A DNA stretch of 64,000 nucleotides from Theristus sp. LFF4_11. Lineage: Eukaryota > Nematoda > Chromadorea > Monhysterida > Xyalidae. The notes beneath the pieces were generated by a model that did no database searches, had not been told where the DNA came from, and saw nothing but the letters and a program-made list of their open reading frames with translations. Below, one piece after another: positions 45,350 through 58,602 of this stretch. The number at the start of each line of letters is the position of its first letter. Positions within the stretch are counted from its first letter, which is position 1. Both the position numbers and the translations under genes were made by a program. The stretch spans positions 1-64,000 of the forward strand of contig JASANC010001975.1 in the NCBI GenBank assembly GCA_030248135.1. Direction: 5' to 3'.

Positions 45350-46440
45350 GTCTGAATAAGAATGTCAAAGTTTCCAATACCACGTTTCACCGTTGTGTCG
45401 CTGGAAAAGTATCTTTCAGTATCTTATTTCTGTATTATCAGAATGTAATTTCACAGTTATGCCACCTTACAATAAACGTTAGCAAAGAAAATTGAAAAGC
45501 CAGATTTCTTTTTGCATATGGGCTCAAATGCGCCGAGCGGGAGGCTTGAGAGAAATGAGCAGAAACGACCTTCGGCACGCATCGAAAATTTCAGGGTTTT
45601 TTTCAAAATAATTTTTTTTGCGCATGTCAATTGGCCGCCAATCACGGCATATCGAATGTGAGTGCCGATAATGACCGTCAATAATTTCGCAACTGTAACC
45701 AATGTTCCGTGTCTGATGCTGTTTTTTTTCGGTATCGTTGTTTCATATATTGCGGAATGCACGAGATTTCGTGCAGCGCTGGTATTACCATTTAAAGGTG
45801 GGCGTGAATGAGCGCTTGCAAGATGAGAATGTTATGGGCAACCGTTTGAAACAGCATTATTGCTGGAAACCACGCCACGTTTGAACACTTACAAATGCTG
45901 CCTAAAAAGTGTGACCAGTAAACGGTCATGAATTAGCGGCTGGTTGAAGAGCATCCAGCTCACAAACTAATTGTCGAAAAACTGTTGACGATTTTTTTGT
46001 AAATTGAGAGATAAAGAGGACATGTGATAAAATGTATAGAAAAAACATGGGAAATTCTCCACCTAAGACTCAACCATAAAAAACGTCATCTGCTTTTAAT
46101 ACGCATGTCGTCACGTTTGCACGTTTTAATTGATGAACAGTGGCCAGGCCTCCCACTCAGAGTGTTGCGCAAACAGTCATGCAAGCTTAAAAGAAACTAA
46201 AGAGAGCGATATTAGTTCCTGGGAACGCGCTAACTGAAGCAAGAAGTAGAGAGGACATCTTGGAAAAAAGTAATATCACTTAATTCATCGTGCATGGTAC
46301 ATGCACATTGTGGAGGCAAAGTGACAGTATCGAATTCAATTTTATGTGTGTCCTTATATTTTGATCGTTGCAATGACAACAATACGTCAACTAGCTACTT
46401 TAGGAGCAAGAGTAGAAACAAAAACGGTTTTTCATGAGGT

Positions 46441-47450
46441 CAATAACCGATGATCTGGAAGACAAACTTCTGAAGTTCAGCCAATTCTGCGGCGTCTTTG
46501 TAGAATATCGCTTTCGATTTGGAACCAACGAGAAGCCGTGTATGACTGATATAGCGCTCCTTTTGATAGAAGCTGAGTGGTATTTTTATTCTTATCGCTC
46601 CAGCAAATGACAAACCGCTTCAGTGTTTTTTTTAATCCAAAACGCATCAGGGTGATATTTCTAAATTGTTATCTATTAAAGAGCCCATGAGAGTTTGGAG
46701 TACGAATTGAACATTTGGCTCTTTGTTCTTGGACGCTCCCATCTGTGAAGCAGCGCAACTCTAGCGTTACTAATAGATAAAACGCAATATTATTCGTTGC
46801 GGAAAATCGGGATGACGCGAAAACGAAAAGACTATGAAGATGGAACGTGATGAATAGTTGCAAAATAACAGCGACAGTTTTTCAGCATGATGCGGAAAAC
46901 TTGCTGCGGCGCCGACATCACAAAGCATAAAGATGCGTTTGTAATCGACTCATTCGTTTGTACAGATATAGCAAAGTTTATCAGTTTTTTTGGCTTGTGT
47001 GGGTCTCCAAAGCATGACCATACTACAATATTTGAAGTAGCACACAAACAGCTTTGTTTTGATAACTTTACGACAAATCTATCATTGGGCTGCCGTTTTT
47101 TGCGGTCTTTTGGTTATCCGCCGTTCAATCTGTTGAACAATAGAGAAGCTATTTATTGAAACAAGATGCATGCATGATCGGAAAATGTTAGAAATGTCGC
47201 GTGGAATTCGAAGGCACGTTTTTGGTGTTCCGGACCAGTGCCTTAGACTACTAAATGGTGCACGACTGATTTGAGCAAAACTATGGAAGCCCATTTTTCT
47301 CAGTTGTTGCCTCAGTTTTTGGTGCTCTAAATCAAGTAACGACGCTGTATACAGTGATCCGAAAACTGAATGTTGCATGTACCTGATTTGAAATTGACAT
47401 ACGGCAGAGACTGTTGAGGTTGAACTAGAAAACGAAAAAAAATCGGCCAA
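46441..47450 (-). pseudogene. Possible coding fragments, unknown protein
   Basis: A minus-strand stretch ending at a stop near 46441 has a protein-like C-terminus (FAGAIRIKIPLSFY, RYISHTRLLVGSKSKAIFY, DAAELAELQKFVFQIIGY). Further open segments lie at about 46835-47045 (WSCFGDPHKPKKLINFA) and 47085-47445 (LEHQKLRQQLRKMGFHSFAQ). I could not join them through good splice sites or recognise a family. It may be a degraded gene, a retro-element remnant or chance. Confidence 0.25.
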
Positions 47451-48227
47451 TCAACAAACGACGTTGTAGAACATGATGACAAAGCTGACGATGACATTAA
47501 CGTGTGTAGTTTTCTTGTTGCGGCGTTGCCTCGCGCGTTTGCCTTATCCTCATGGGACCGTGCAAATCCTTTCCGATTGTCAGCATGATACTCGCTTGTG
47601 TGTAACCCGAAACGAACCATCATATTTTTCGCATTATTCATGCAAAAGATGTGCCATGGGGCAAGTTAACATCTAAGTTCAGGAGTTTTGTAATTTTGCC
47701 CTCTGCGCGTGCGTCTTACGAAAAAAATGAATCTAAAGCGTCAAAACGAACGGTTTATGGCTTTATGGCGCGACACACTTTCTTGTTGTCCAGCGTTTTT
47801 TGGAATCGGGCTTCAAGGCTTTTTAGTGTTAAGCGCAAATATCGTCTTTCAATCAATGGTAAGAAAAAGCCTAGATTTGTACGTTTGAGTCAAAAATTCA
47901 ATTATTTTAGGTAGGTATGTGCTTCGTCTTCCCAAACAATAATCCACTGATATACTTTTATTATAAATGCATGGCAAGACTAGTAACAACCGAAATCGAA
48001 ATGGGCAAATTGGAAGCTATATATGAAAATCTGACATGTCACTTTCGTTTTTACTACAGACAAAATTCCAGCGTCGATTTCCTTTACAGTAAATGTTCCA
48101 ATCAAGACCAAACTTGCAGAAAAATTCAATTACAATTTTAAATTAAAGAGGTGAAGTTGTGCCATCTTTCAATTCATCGGAAACACAACGGATATTGTAA
48201 GGTAATGGTAAGAGAAATGGTAAGCTG

Positions 48228-51200
48228 CTATGACTGCCCGCGGATTCGTTCGTGGTCTTTTTGCAGTTTTAGTAGCAACACTGCGTAGGTCGATATTAAG
48301 CCGAAGATCTGAAAATGGGTTGACTTACATGTAGACATTTTACAAGTTTAAACAAATTTAACATTGTTATTGACGATGAGGAAACACGCATATGAGAAAT
48401 GCTTGAAATTTGTTTCTTGGAAACTGCACAAAACAACGGTATGATCTGCACCAAACAACTTGGTCAAAAAGCACTGAATTTACAGAAGCCATGAAATTCA
48501 TACCGTAAACAACAAATGTCGCTCCACGGGCAGCGTTCTCCAAATTGATATACCCCACTCATATTGTTGCGACTGAAGTCGCGCCACAAACTACAAAAAT
48601 AAGACAAATATGTACGTTGTAAGACAAATACGTTGTAAGACAAATACGTTGTTGTTTTCAAACTCGGAAGCACTGAAGAACATGTTATTTTACCCTCGTG
48701 ACGTTCAGTTGACAATTCTGATCGGTTACTGGAAGCTTCAACACGGCGCCCATTATTCTTCGAGCCTAACGTAAAAAGAAAAACTTGACATCTTGACCAA
48801 CAGTGTTGCATTAGACTAAATTTGACAAACCCCTTCGTTGAGTGAAAATCCGGCGATTGTTACACACAATATGTAGACCAACGCCACAATAACCTGCGTG
48901 TGAAAATGGCAAAACAGTTTTGTTCTGAAAATACTTGCAAAGTATATCACAAAATATCAAAATCATAGTCAAAGTAAAGACAGCGAAAATACCAAAAGCA
49001 AGCGCACAAAAAAACCCACCTGAATCATACCCCAGCACGGGAACGCGATGCGAAAGATCAAATGGCCGAAACTGAGTTCGGTCATGTTGCCAAACGTCTC
49101 CTGTAGGATGTAGTTGGAGTTCGTGACGAAATACACGGTCAGACAGAGCACAAAGATCGAGATCGTGATGACGAACAACAGGAACGGCCCCATGACGTCA
49201 TTGATGGCGCTCGTGACGTCAGTGAGCCGGCGGAACTGGCCGTAGTAGAAGTCGCTGTCGCACGCGTTTACGGTGATGTCGCTGGAAACGCGCTGTGTTG
49301 CTGTTCGGATTGGTGCAATGTTGGTCGTTGGAAAACTAAAGGGGCATTCATGAAGCAGTACCTAGTGACGCGTAGCTGTGCGTTAAAGCATATAGCTGCG
49401 CGGTGTCACTAAATAGTGTTTCATGAATGCCGCCTTAAGTATGCATTATCGCCTGGTTTGCCTGGCTGCCGAATATGGCAGCAGCTGTTTGTTTACCGGC
49501 ATGTTTGACTAGTAGACTCATTCGCATTTTAAAAGTTACTGGCATTTACTATCTACAGTTTCGGTTCTGCGACTCGATGCGTGCACAGAGATAGATGCTA
49601 GCAGTTTCAAGATTGACGCGGGAATGCAAATTTGGTGAAGGGACCCGAGTCCATCACATGTCGTTGAGTCTGTAGGATCAGTTTGAATTGCCGCATCAAG
49701 CATGAACCTGCGATTTCTTTTCGACGTCTGCAAACGTATTGAGTCGCAGAACTAAAAAAAGACAGTACTGTAAACTGTAAACTGCGTTCAGGCGAAACCG
49801 GAGCATAATTTCAAACAACACAATATTGATACAACCATATACAACGATACAACACTGCATAACGCGATATTGTAAACCACGCTCCGGTTTCAAATGAACG
49901 CAGCATGTACGGCATCAACAACAGCCGAATAACGTTGCTCTTTTGTAAACCGAACTTCTCCCCGACCCATTCGACAACTCCACAAAGACAACAAAACTGA
50001 CGACTCAATGCGATCGCGCAGCATGCGAAACCAGTGCGACACGCCGGCGAGTATCATGACGAAATAGTAGAGCGGCACGAGTTGCCAGAGCATCGTCGCC
50101 GGCGCCACCAGCGGCGAACTGTAGTGCAACGCGAACCCGCTGATATCCGACATGCCTATGAAGATTTGGTGAAACTGGTGCATGGAATGGAGTACATCTG
50201 TCACGCATTCCATGGTAGATTCAAGCAGTAGCAGGATGAAATTGAAAAAAGTATGTGAAAACTAATCAATCAACGACTTTGCTCAACAAATATGGCGACT
50301 ATTTGTTAGTGTGGATGAAGTAAAAACACCCGACGATTAGTAGGAATAAGAAAGATGAACAAAAAACCAATAAATGTTTTTGAGTAAATGTCGTTGTTCT
50401 CACTCGGCGAGTACAGCTCGCGCACAGCGACCATCTCGCCCACTCGAATGCCCATGAACAGCACGATCGTTATGATGATCGCAGCAGTCATCGTTCGCTT
50501 GTCTGTAAGTGACGACCATTATTTTACAGATTTTAGACACCACTCAATATTTTCATCAGTTAAACTAATCCATTACCCTATTATAAACTTCTGATCCATA
50601 GATTTGCAGGTTTTCAAGGATCTTCAAATTCAGATTACAAGTTTTCTGAACATCACTGGAAAAAAGCCATGTCCAGGTGAATACCAAGATGCATGCCATC
50701 TTGGTAAGCATCTTGGCATGTCCATCTTGGTGTGTCTTTTTCACTCAGCGATGTAAAGCCGGACGCACAGTATCGCCACGGCGGGTGTTCGTTGAACATG
50801 CGCGCGAAGTCGCGATCGACGTCGTGCATGCGTCCGATCAGTCGTCGATGCGCACCGTGCAAAGCCGCGAACGAGACGACCACGACGCAGCTGGTCAACG
50901 GTTTCAAGCTGATCAACAGCGCCGCCATCGTGTGCGGATGCAGCATGCCCTCGTACTGGCGTAGCGTGTGTGTCAGTTGCGCGGTGAAGTAGAAGAAGTA
51001 GGCGTTCATGGTGATGAAGAACAGCGTTAGCAGTTTCAGTGCTGTCAGCGACCAACATTTACAGCAACGGGACAGCGTGCACGCGCACGCTCGACGACGC
51101 GCACGATCGGCGTCGGCGAAACTCCGCGGAATGTCCGTTGACCAGTACCTGGTGAATGCAAGAAAAACGGAGTTTTTCTTTAAACTTATTCAAGAAATGC

Positions 51201-52196
51201 AAAGTATTCGCTATTCGGTTGAAAAAAACAACCCCATAGAAGCCAGCAAAAACAACGCTATCAACTGTTCCAGGTCATGCTCACATGCCGAGCAGTCGCA
51301 GTTCACGCAGCGTGACGCGCATGTTTCGGTGGAACGAGTTCGTGTCGTACTTGTCCGTCGTCTCGTCCAGTGTTTTCGTGGCGCACGCGTAGTACGGCGG
51401 CTGTTGCTCGTGGTGCTCCTGTGGCGGCCGCAAGCGGGCGGTCGTGTTTCGCTCGGTCAGCAGACATTCACCGGCCATTGCTTGTCCGTCATAGTGGTCG
51501 GGCGTCTGTGCAGTGCAGTTTATACGTGTATCTGTACATCGTCAACATCAAGAGTGCCTACAACTTTGAATTTACAAGGTTTAGATACAACTGTGAATTT
51601 ACAAGGTTTAGATACAACTTTGAATTTACAAGGTTTAGATGCAACTTTGAATTTACAAGGTTTAGATGCAACTTTGAATTTACAAAGTTTAGCTACAACT
51701 TTGAGACAGCGTTGACCCGCTTCTTTAAACAAGGAGCACCAACCCTCGGCTCGAGTCCACTGATGGTCGCCACCGTACCATTGGCCCTGAGCGACGCTCT
51801 TCGATGACGTGGCGCTCTGTTGGGGTCGGAGTTCTTTGCAACATTGCCACCAAGGTGCCTGCCAGTCTCTGCGGCACTAATCACGCCAGCTGACGTGTCC
51901 GTCATCAGTGACATGTCGTTCACGTCGTCAAACTCGTCCAAAACGGCCGTTCTCGGCGAGGTCGCCGTTGAGTCTCTGGCGTGACAGTGTTTGTTACTTG
52001 ATGTGGTGGACAATTCAATTCGGTCGGTTTTCGGCGACGACGATGACGCAATGTTCGTTGCGTTTGAGTTGGCATCAGCGCAGGTGACTGTATTGCTGCT
52101 GCTGTGCATGGCGGTGCTTTTGATTGGTAGCCGCGGATAACAAGCCGGACTGGTGTTGGTCGTGTGGTGGTCGTTCATCATGTCGGCTGTCAGCAT
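48228..52196 (-). CDS. Gustatory-receptor-like seven-transmembrane protein
   Basis: A multi-pass membrane protein of the insect Gr / nematode GUR-LITE-type chemoreceptor superfamily. Exons, all minus: 52196 to about 51749, 51505-51285, 51148-50745, 50502-50404, about 50197-49911, 49292-49020, 48893-48831, 48765 to about 48694, about 48594-48495 and 48308-48228. Phases agree throughout. The first two exons give a long polar Ser/Thr-rich N-terminus. LRELRLLGMYW precedes the first helix (LTALKLLTLFFITMNAYFFY). Further helices: MTAAIIITIVLFMGIRVG, LWQLVPLYYFVMILAG, then LTDVTSAINDVMGPFLLF and VIVALVYILCVTIAGF. The end, IFGLISTYAVLLLKLQ, fits the family signature of a TY pair in the last helix. 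These proteins are ligand- or light-gated receptors or channels with an intracellular N-terminus. The ligand here is unknown. An intron contains a 21-bp minisatellite. Confidence 0.8.
48599..48655. repeat. Short tandem repeat in an intron
   Basis: About three copies of 'gtaagacaaatacgttg' in an intron of the 7TM gene. Confidence 0.7.
49341..49440. mobile_element. Family G hairpin element, copy 2
   Basis: Ends ggcattcatgaagcagtacc and 'gtttcatgaatgccgcc', with inner 'gcgtagctgtgcg' facing 'catatagctgcgc'. It is in an intron of the 7TM gene. Confidence 0.75.
49559..49757 (+). mobile_element. Family B element, copy 11 (diverged)
   Basis: Recognised by 'ggttctgcgactcgatgcgt' and 'agcatgaacctgcgatttc'. 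It is in the same intron of the 7TM gene as the hairpin at 49341. Confidence 0.65.
51562..51705. repeat. 21-bp minisatellite
   Basis: About six to seven copies of the unit 'tttgaatttacaaggtttaga' with small changes. It lies between the first and second exons of the 7TM gene. The unit length is a multiple of three, so the frame stays open, but it lies beyond the inferred donor. Confidence 0.88.
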
Positions 52197-52199
52197 ACG

Positions 52200-55100
52200 G
52201 ATACTGTGGTATCACTATGGCGCAAGATGGATGCGCTAACCAACCAACCAGCACGTTGCAATGAATTAATTAATTAATTATTTGATTAATATTCAATCAG
52301 GTCGATCTATTATGCGCGACTGTGTGGTAGTCTTTCGAATGGTACAATGTAGTAGTTAGTGCAAAACTGAAAGCAAGTCAAGTACACTGTTTTTGAAAAC
52401 CATAGTTTTTTAATGAGTTCAGATCAACAACAAGCCGATGATGCGAGATGTAACACATGTGGGGTCGGCAGAATATTGTGTGCACTATATGTATTTTCGC
52501 GCGAAAGCAATAAACATCGCTTCTGACAATTCGGTTTTTTTAATATTATCGCAGAAAACCATGCAATAAAGTAGTGCACAGTGTGGCGTGATGGTTCGAC
52601 CATCTGTTGATCCGTTCAGAACAGTGTGTCAAACACTTGTCAACAGCTGTAAAGAAGCGCAGCTTTCTTGTTTTTCACCCGGCAAGCACAATATTGTACT
52701 TCATATAAAGGAGGGATGAAAACGCAACAGTTCTAAATAAAAACGATGCAAACAGTAGAACTGGATTAAACAAGAAGCGTCGCAAAATAATTTAAGTCCA
52801 CTCACAGATCTCACGATTTTGTGTGAAAAATGTGCAATCAGCGGTTATTTTCTGTACAAACATGCTCATGAATCTAGTTGTTACGTATTGTAACTCGCAC
52901 AATCTCTGCAGCTTTCGCGAACGTGATTAGCTAATACGGTTGATTATGTTTCCGAACGTAAACTAACCTGCCCAAGAAAGTCGGTTCTGCATAGAGGGCG
53001 CGACTGTTTTAATCAATGTTAAAAATGACAGCTACACGTCGCTCGTGATCAGCAGTAAACACAATGTAATTCATCTTACTTTTGATTATCTCTGGAAAAA
53101 CATTCTGCGGATGAATGAACGAAAGTGAAAATTCATTTTAGTTGTCGCCTAGTCTTGTTGGCTTAAGGTGGTGGATGTTCTTCTGTATATATTGCGTTTA
53201 TGATCCGATCCGTTTCATGAACATGTTCCGATGGCGAACAGCTGAACATTTTTTATGTTTGTTCAGATTGAAAACAGTGTTCATTTGCAAGTCTAAAATA
53301 GTTTTTCTGGGTCACACTAAACCCGTCTATACACGTCAGATTGGCGGAAAAGCGCATTTTTAATTTGAGTTTTATAACTAGCTTGCGACGGAGGTTTTTA
53401 TGGCAGGTTTTCTCGCTTCTTCTTTGGATTTTTTGGACCGTCTGCTTTTTGACGCTTTATTTTGATCGTTTTTCTGAGCCTTAAATGATGTGTACCCATG
53501 CTTTTTAAAGTCAACTTGTTGTCCCATTCTCATGTCCTTAAAAATTAATTTATTACGAACACTAGACTTCACGGAGTTTGATAAAAGCATATGTAAATTC
53601 ATAAAATATTTTAGTCTCAACAGAGAACTTCAGTTCCCAATAATTCAGCTATTGAAGTCGATGTCAGCTTCGTTGAATTAAGAAAAAGGGAAATGAAGGT
53701 TTATGCTTCTGTGCCATGTGACATGCTGCCACATCTTGCGTGAGAGAATACAATACTTGGGTATATTTCCCACTCAAAAACTGCAAAACATAAACAGAAT
53801 TAAAAAGTATAAGAAGGTTGCACACATAAACAAATGGAAAAAATGATGGAGCAACTTAATGGATAGAAAAAGAGTTCAGTATAATCGGTCGACTTACTGG
53901 CATCAATTATTGAAGAATATAGTCGTCGAAAAAAGTATCATATTAGTTCAGAGCAACATTGTAGCTGATTGCGCGAACAAATCAGGAAACAAAGAAACAT
54001 TGGATGAATGTGCAAAACCAAAACCAAAAAAGTGCAAAATTGAAAGGAACATTGGAATACATTTATTGCACATTGTCCTGAAAGCACATTATGTACATGT
54101 ACGATGTGTGATCGCTTTTGTTTGCATCATCCCAACTTTCATTTCCCAGTATAGTTAAGTACCATAGTAATATTTATCAGACATAAGACAGCAGAGAAAC
54201 AAACGAATATGACGCTAAAATACCCTGGAGAGAATGGAATCAATGTGCAGCAAAACTTAGGCATTTATGTCTGAACCGACAGTATGAATGAGACTTTCAA
54301 AAGTAATGTCGCAATCTTGGAACTAAAACAGAGAATAAACATTGTTTCAATAATGCGATCTCTCAAAACCACCACAAGAATAAGACACGGATAATTATTT
54401 CTTCATGAGAAAGAAAGAAACCACAACAGCGCTGTATGCACGAGCAGCTGGCAAACACACACCGCGGTACGCCGCCACCGCCATTATTTGCTGGCGCAAA
54501 AATACGCTAGATATTCACGCTTTGTATTATTTTTATTCTTGCAGATGCGGGATAAACGCGTGGTGTGCTAAAGAAGCTAAAACGGTTAAGCCAATCAGCT
54601 GACGTGTCCGATGTTTTTTGTTTGCATGGTTCGGCTTGGCAGGAAACATGCACTAAGCGTGTGTGCATGCAGTGTATGTCTGTCGCCACATGTAAACGCG
54701 ACGACAGTTTTTTTCTTTCATTAAGAAGTGAGTATCGAATTTATTATTGCGCCGTTTCTCTTTCAATGTCTTTTTTCAGGCGCGCGCATGAATAGCAGAA
54801 AAGCGCGTGAAATGCACAGACAAACCTTTCCGAACGGCTGCATTCTGAACATGTGACGTTTAACCGGTGGCTTATGACGGTTTTGGCTTTTGCCTCTGGA
54901 ACTGCGAACGCAGTCCAGAATATAAGTTCACCTCCACAACGACAAACAGCGTTTATCGCTAAGCAAGGCTGTTCGCTCGTTCTAAAAGTTTCTCTAAGCA
55001 GCACTGCTATTCCTTAATCGCGCTCATTCAATTGCGAACGACCACATGTACAGTGCAACTGCACAATGTAACCGTAACGTGCCCGAACTGCGGTATTTGG

Positions 55101-58100
55101 CGCTGCCATGCAGGCATACACACAGCGTGTGAACATGAACAGTGAAACTATTTCCATTCAGCGTTTGAGTTTCCCAGCCATTTGCCAATACGTTCACATC
55201 TTCAACGCGCGGGCGCTTGCAAATCGTCTCTCCACTCCACTGCACACTTCACGGATAAAATAAGACGCGCTGCTTGACAACATGAGCCCGGAACGACAGA
55301 TTGCTGCTTATTTTCGGTGCAAAATGCTTTTGTGACACCAGATTTTATTGCTCGCATGTAGTCTACACGAACCTCATGTGTGGTCAAAAACGAAACACGT
55401 AGGTTATGACTAAAAAATACAATACAAGATGATGAACTATTATTGCTTGTTATGAAAGTTCACACAATTTGGAGGTTATCGCCAAATGCTTACGCTGAGC
55501 GCTCGCGGCTTAGCTTGAGCTCAGGGTTTTGCAGTAGTGGGTCAATGGTGCCGAAGCGTGTTACAATTGCCCAGCGTGGGCAATTGTAATGCGTGGGCTC
55601 GTTGTCATATATCAGCTGATTTATGGCCGTAATGTTACCGGGAAAAAAAGTTACACGAACAACACAACAATATTGATAAAAAAAACGCGGCGAGTTTTCC
55701 GCAGTAACAGCGGGAAACATTTTTTGACGCGTGCGGGTGCGCTGCTTAAGACTGCGCGCGAACCCAGCTTTCATGCGCAGGCACCGGTTATTTGTTCGGA
55801 TAATCGTCAGTCACATGGAATGTTCCGGTTTTCTATACTTTCGTTTTTTTTATTCCGGTAATCTTTGCCCGAAAAATGCTGGCGTTTTGCTTCGTGAAGC
55901 GAATACGAATTAAAGGCGGTGTAGCGGCCAGGAAATTATTCAAATATATAACTGTTCCAGTAATCATACTAAAAACTGTTCCGCGCTCTTTATTTTTGCA
56001 GCTCAGAACAGCCGCGAAACAGACAGTGGCTCCGGTAGAAGCAAAAAACACCCGAAGTCGCAAAATAATTTGCATGTCACTCGAAAACTCCGTCACGGTA
56101 CCATCATTGAAAAACTTTCTGCACCTTGAAACAGCTGCTGCATGAATGGATAAAACAAAACGGCTGTCTTAATAAAATCGTTGTCTTTCGACAACCAAGA
56201 CACGTGCCATGTGTGGGTAATCATGTTCCACATTTATTGGCAAAAGCGCTCGCATGGTTGATAAAACCAATTTACTTGCAAACTAAATAAGGAAGTTTAA
56301 AAAAACTCTCCGTTAAAATTAAAACGGACTTGAAACAAAAACTGCACAGCATTGATAAAGCGCTAGTAGTTCACTGATCCCTTTTGATCCCCTTCGCGGG
56401 TGACTCACATTTATTGCCACCTCTCTATTGAGTAAAACTTTCAGCTGAGTTCGACTTTTACGGCTATATTTTATAAAATACAAGCACGTTTCGACAAGTC
56501 GGTGCTCAGAAAACTCCTAGCTAGTTTCTTATGTCGGTGTAAAAGAGTGAAAAGGTTACGGTAAAAACAAAACAAAAAAAAAACGCAAGCGTGAAATATA
56601 ATGCCGTTATTTTACCGGCGAAAATAAGATACTTCACTTAATCTTTTTCGTCTTCAGAGAGCGACGCCAAACCAAGCGAACAGAGAGGCAAAGATGCGCT
56701 CATTTTAATCATGGCTTAATCAGCACTCTGAATTTAAAAATCTTGCAATCTTCGGGAAAAACGGAACTCTGCCATTGCACCAGCTGCAATTGATCGGTTT
56801 TTGAACCGAAAGAAGGAGAAAACGAAAACCTGGCGTCTGGGGTCATAATTTCTTATTAATAAAGTCGTTGTCTTTGAATGGCATTACTCTTGATGACCGC
56901 ATATCGAACGGATCGTTATTTTTTCGCAAAACGTATAATGAAGGCGAATCTTAACTAGTTTTACCGGACAAAGAAAGAAAAATCAATGATGTTTTTTATT
57001 ATACGGTTCCGATAATTGCAGAGCGTATTTTATGCGATGGTCCGTTTTCCCACACCACCTTTGGCTCCGACGCCAAGCCATATCCACATTCCACGGTAGA
57101 ATACGTATCTTTTTTTAAAAAATAAATGTTCGTTTAGATTTTTTTTTCGAATATTCCCCGTGAGTATTGTGGCCATGCAGTCAATACGGGTATTCGAATG
57201 CTAGACCAAACAGGGCAGATATCGAATAGAAAAACGAGACAGACAATGACCAATACAGTGTATGTACAATGTGTACATGTAAGCAGTAGAAGTATGGACA
57301 TTTGAGCTCTTTGCAAAAGTTGCCATTGACTAAATGTGAATGCCGAAATGGGAGAAGTTCCCAACACGTTGTCGTCGCGATTCTCCAATACAAGGTGATT
57401 TGTGGGCGCAGAAAAACTAATGAAATCATGAATGCATTTGTTAGTAAATATCAGGGGGCGAGCAAATGGAAACTTGCTGAGCTGCTCCGTGAAAGAACCT
57501 CAACAACAAGAACGACGTCAAAGTTTCAATTTTTATAGCAAGTTAGAGTATCAAAATACGCAAATGAAGCAACACAGCGAAAGGCACGTGATTGATAGTG
57601 GTGCACTCTGGGACAAGCAATGGACAACGTGTATCTTAATGAGATCATTCGTAGTGAATACGGCGAAATTCGATTTTTATTCCAAAAAAGACATTCACGA
57701 GAAATGATGCAAGCCGATCCGCAGCTTCAGCTGCATCATTTCGAAGTTGCCTGCATCGATTCAGTTCGATGTCTTGTACTACTGTTTACCTAATCAGTTG
57801 CCTCCACAGAAATTTTGATCTATTACAAGAACAAGCTAATTCCATTTTTTCTTCATTCCCAAACCAAATCATCCATAGTCCCCAGGCGACTAAACGAGGC
57901 AGAATTGATTGCGTTAGTCTCTCACAGAATTCTCAATCGAATCAACGGCGACTTTTTTGCGGAATTTTATGCTCTGCAATTGTGGTGTGGGTGTTTTTTG
58001 AAGCAAGTGAACAATTTTCGCGCATTTAACGCTTGTCAAAATGTCTCACTTGTTCCATTTACAGCTGAACAAACAAATTCAGTTGACCTGAAATTCTGAT

Positions 58101-58600
58101 CTTTCACCGTTTTCATAAAGCCCACGCACGCACCAAGGTCCGGCTTGAAAAGCACGAGCTCAAATCAAGTGAATAAAACAGTGAACCAATCTTCGACAAG
58201 TTCTTTTGTTTTTTGCCATTCATCCAAAATAACGAATTCACTGATCTTCTTGCCTCATCGAAAACTTCATCGGTTTTATGTTGAAAACGCCAAAAAAACT
58301 TGCAAAAAGCTCGTTTTGGAATCGAACAAAAGAAAAACTGAATAAAGGGACAACAAAGTGAAGAAGTAAAAGCCACCAATTTGTGCAAATGTGCTCTGTA
58401 ACAGTCGGAAGAAATTGTCCAGCAGCAAATTGCTTGGAAACAACAAAACAACACGTTAAACAGAACAAAAACGAGCGAAAATTCCAGCTTGCGTGAGTAA
58501 GCTTTTCGAGTAAGTTGAGTTGAAGCATGAGAAAAAGTCAGCTGACTCCAGATTAGACGATGAAGACGACATAAAAAGCACTGGAACAATTGCTAAACGA
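52200..58600. other. Intergenic stretch without a recognisable gene
   Basis: Lies between the 5' end of the 7TM gene and the 3' end of the ADAL gene. Open frames are short or low-complexity, and none shows a family motif or an exon chain. Regulatory sequence for the 7TM gene probably lies at 52200-53000, including an attaattaatta tract near 52265. Confidence 0.55.
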
Positions 58601-58602
58601 AT

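Noticed and set aside
47473..48141. A plus-strand secreted Cys-rich protein (start MMTKLTMTLTCVVFLL)
   Set aside because: The segment has a hydrophobic start, but the only in-frame continuation would need an intron of about 20 bases or unsupported sites. It is kept out of the gene list.
51520..51732. Lysine-rich CKFKVxSKP repeat frame on the minus strand
   Set aside because: It translates the 21-bp minisatellite in a frame other than the upstream 7TM exon, and lies beyond that exon's donor site.
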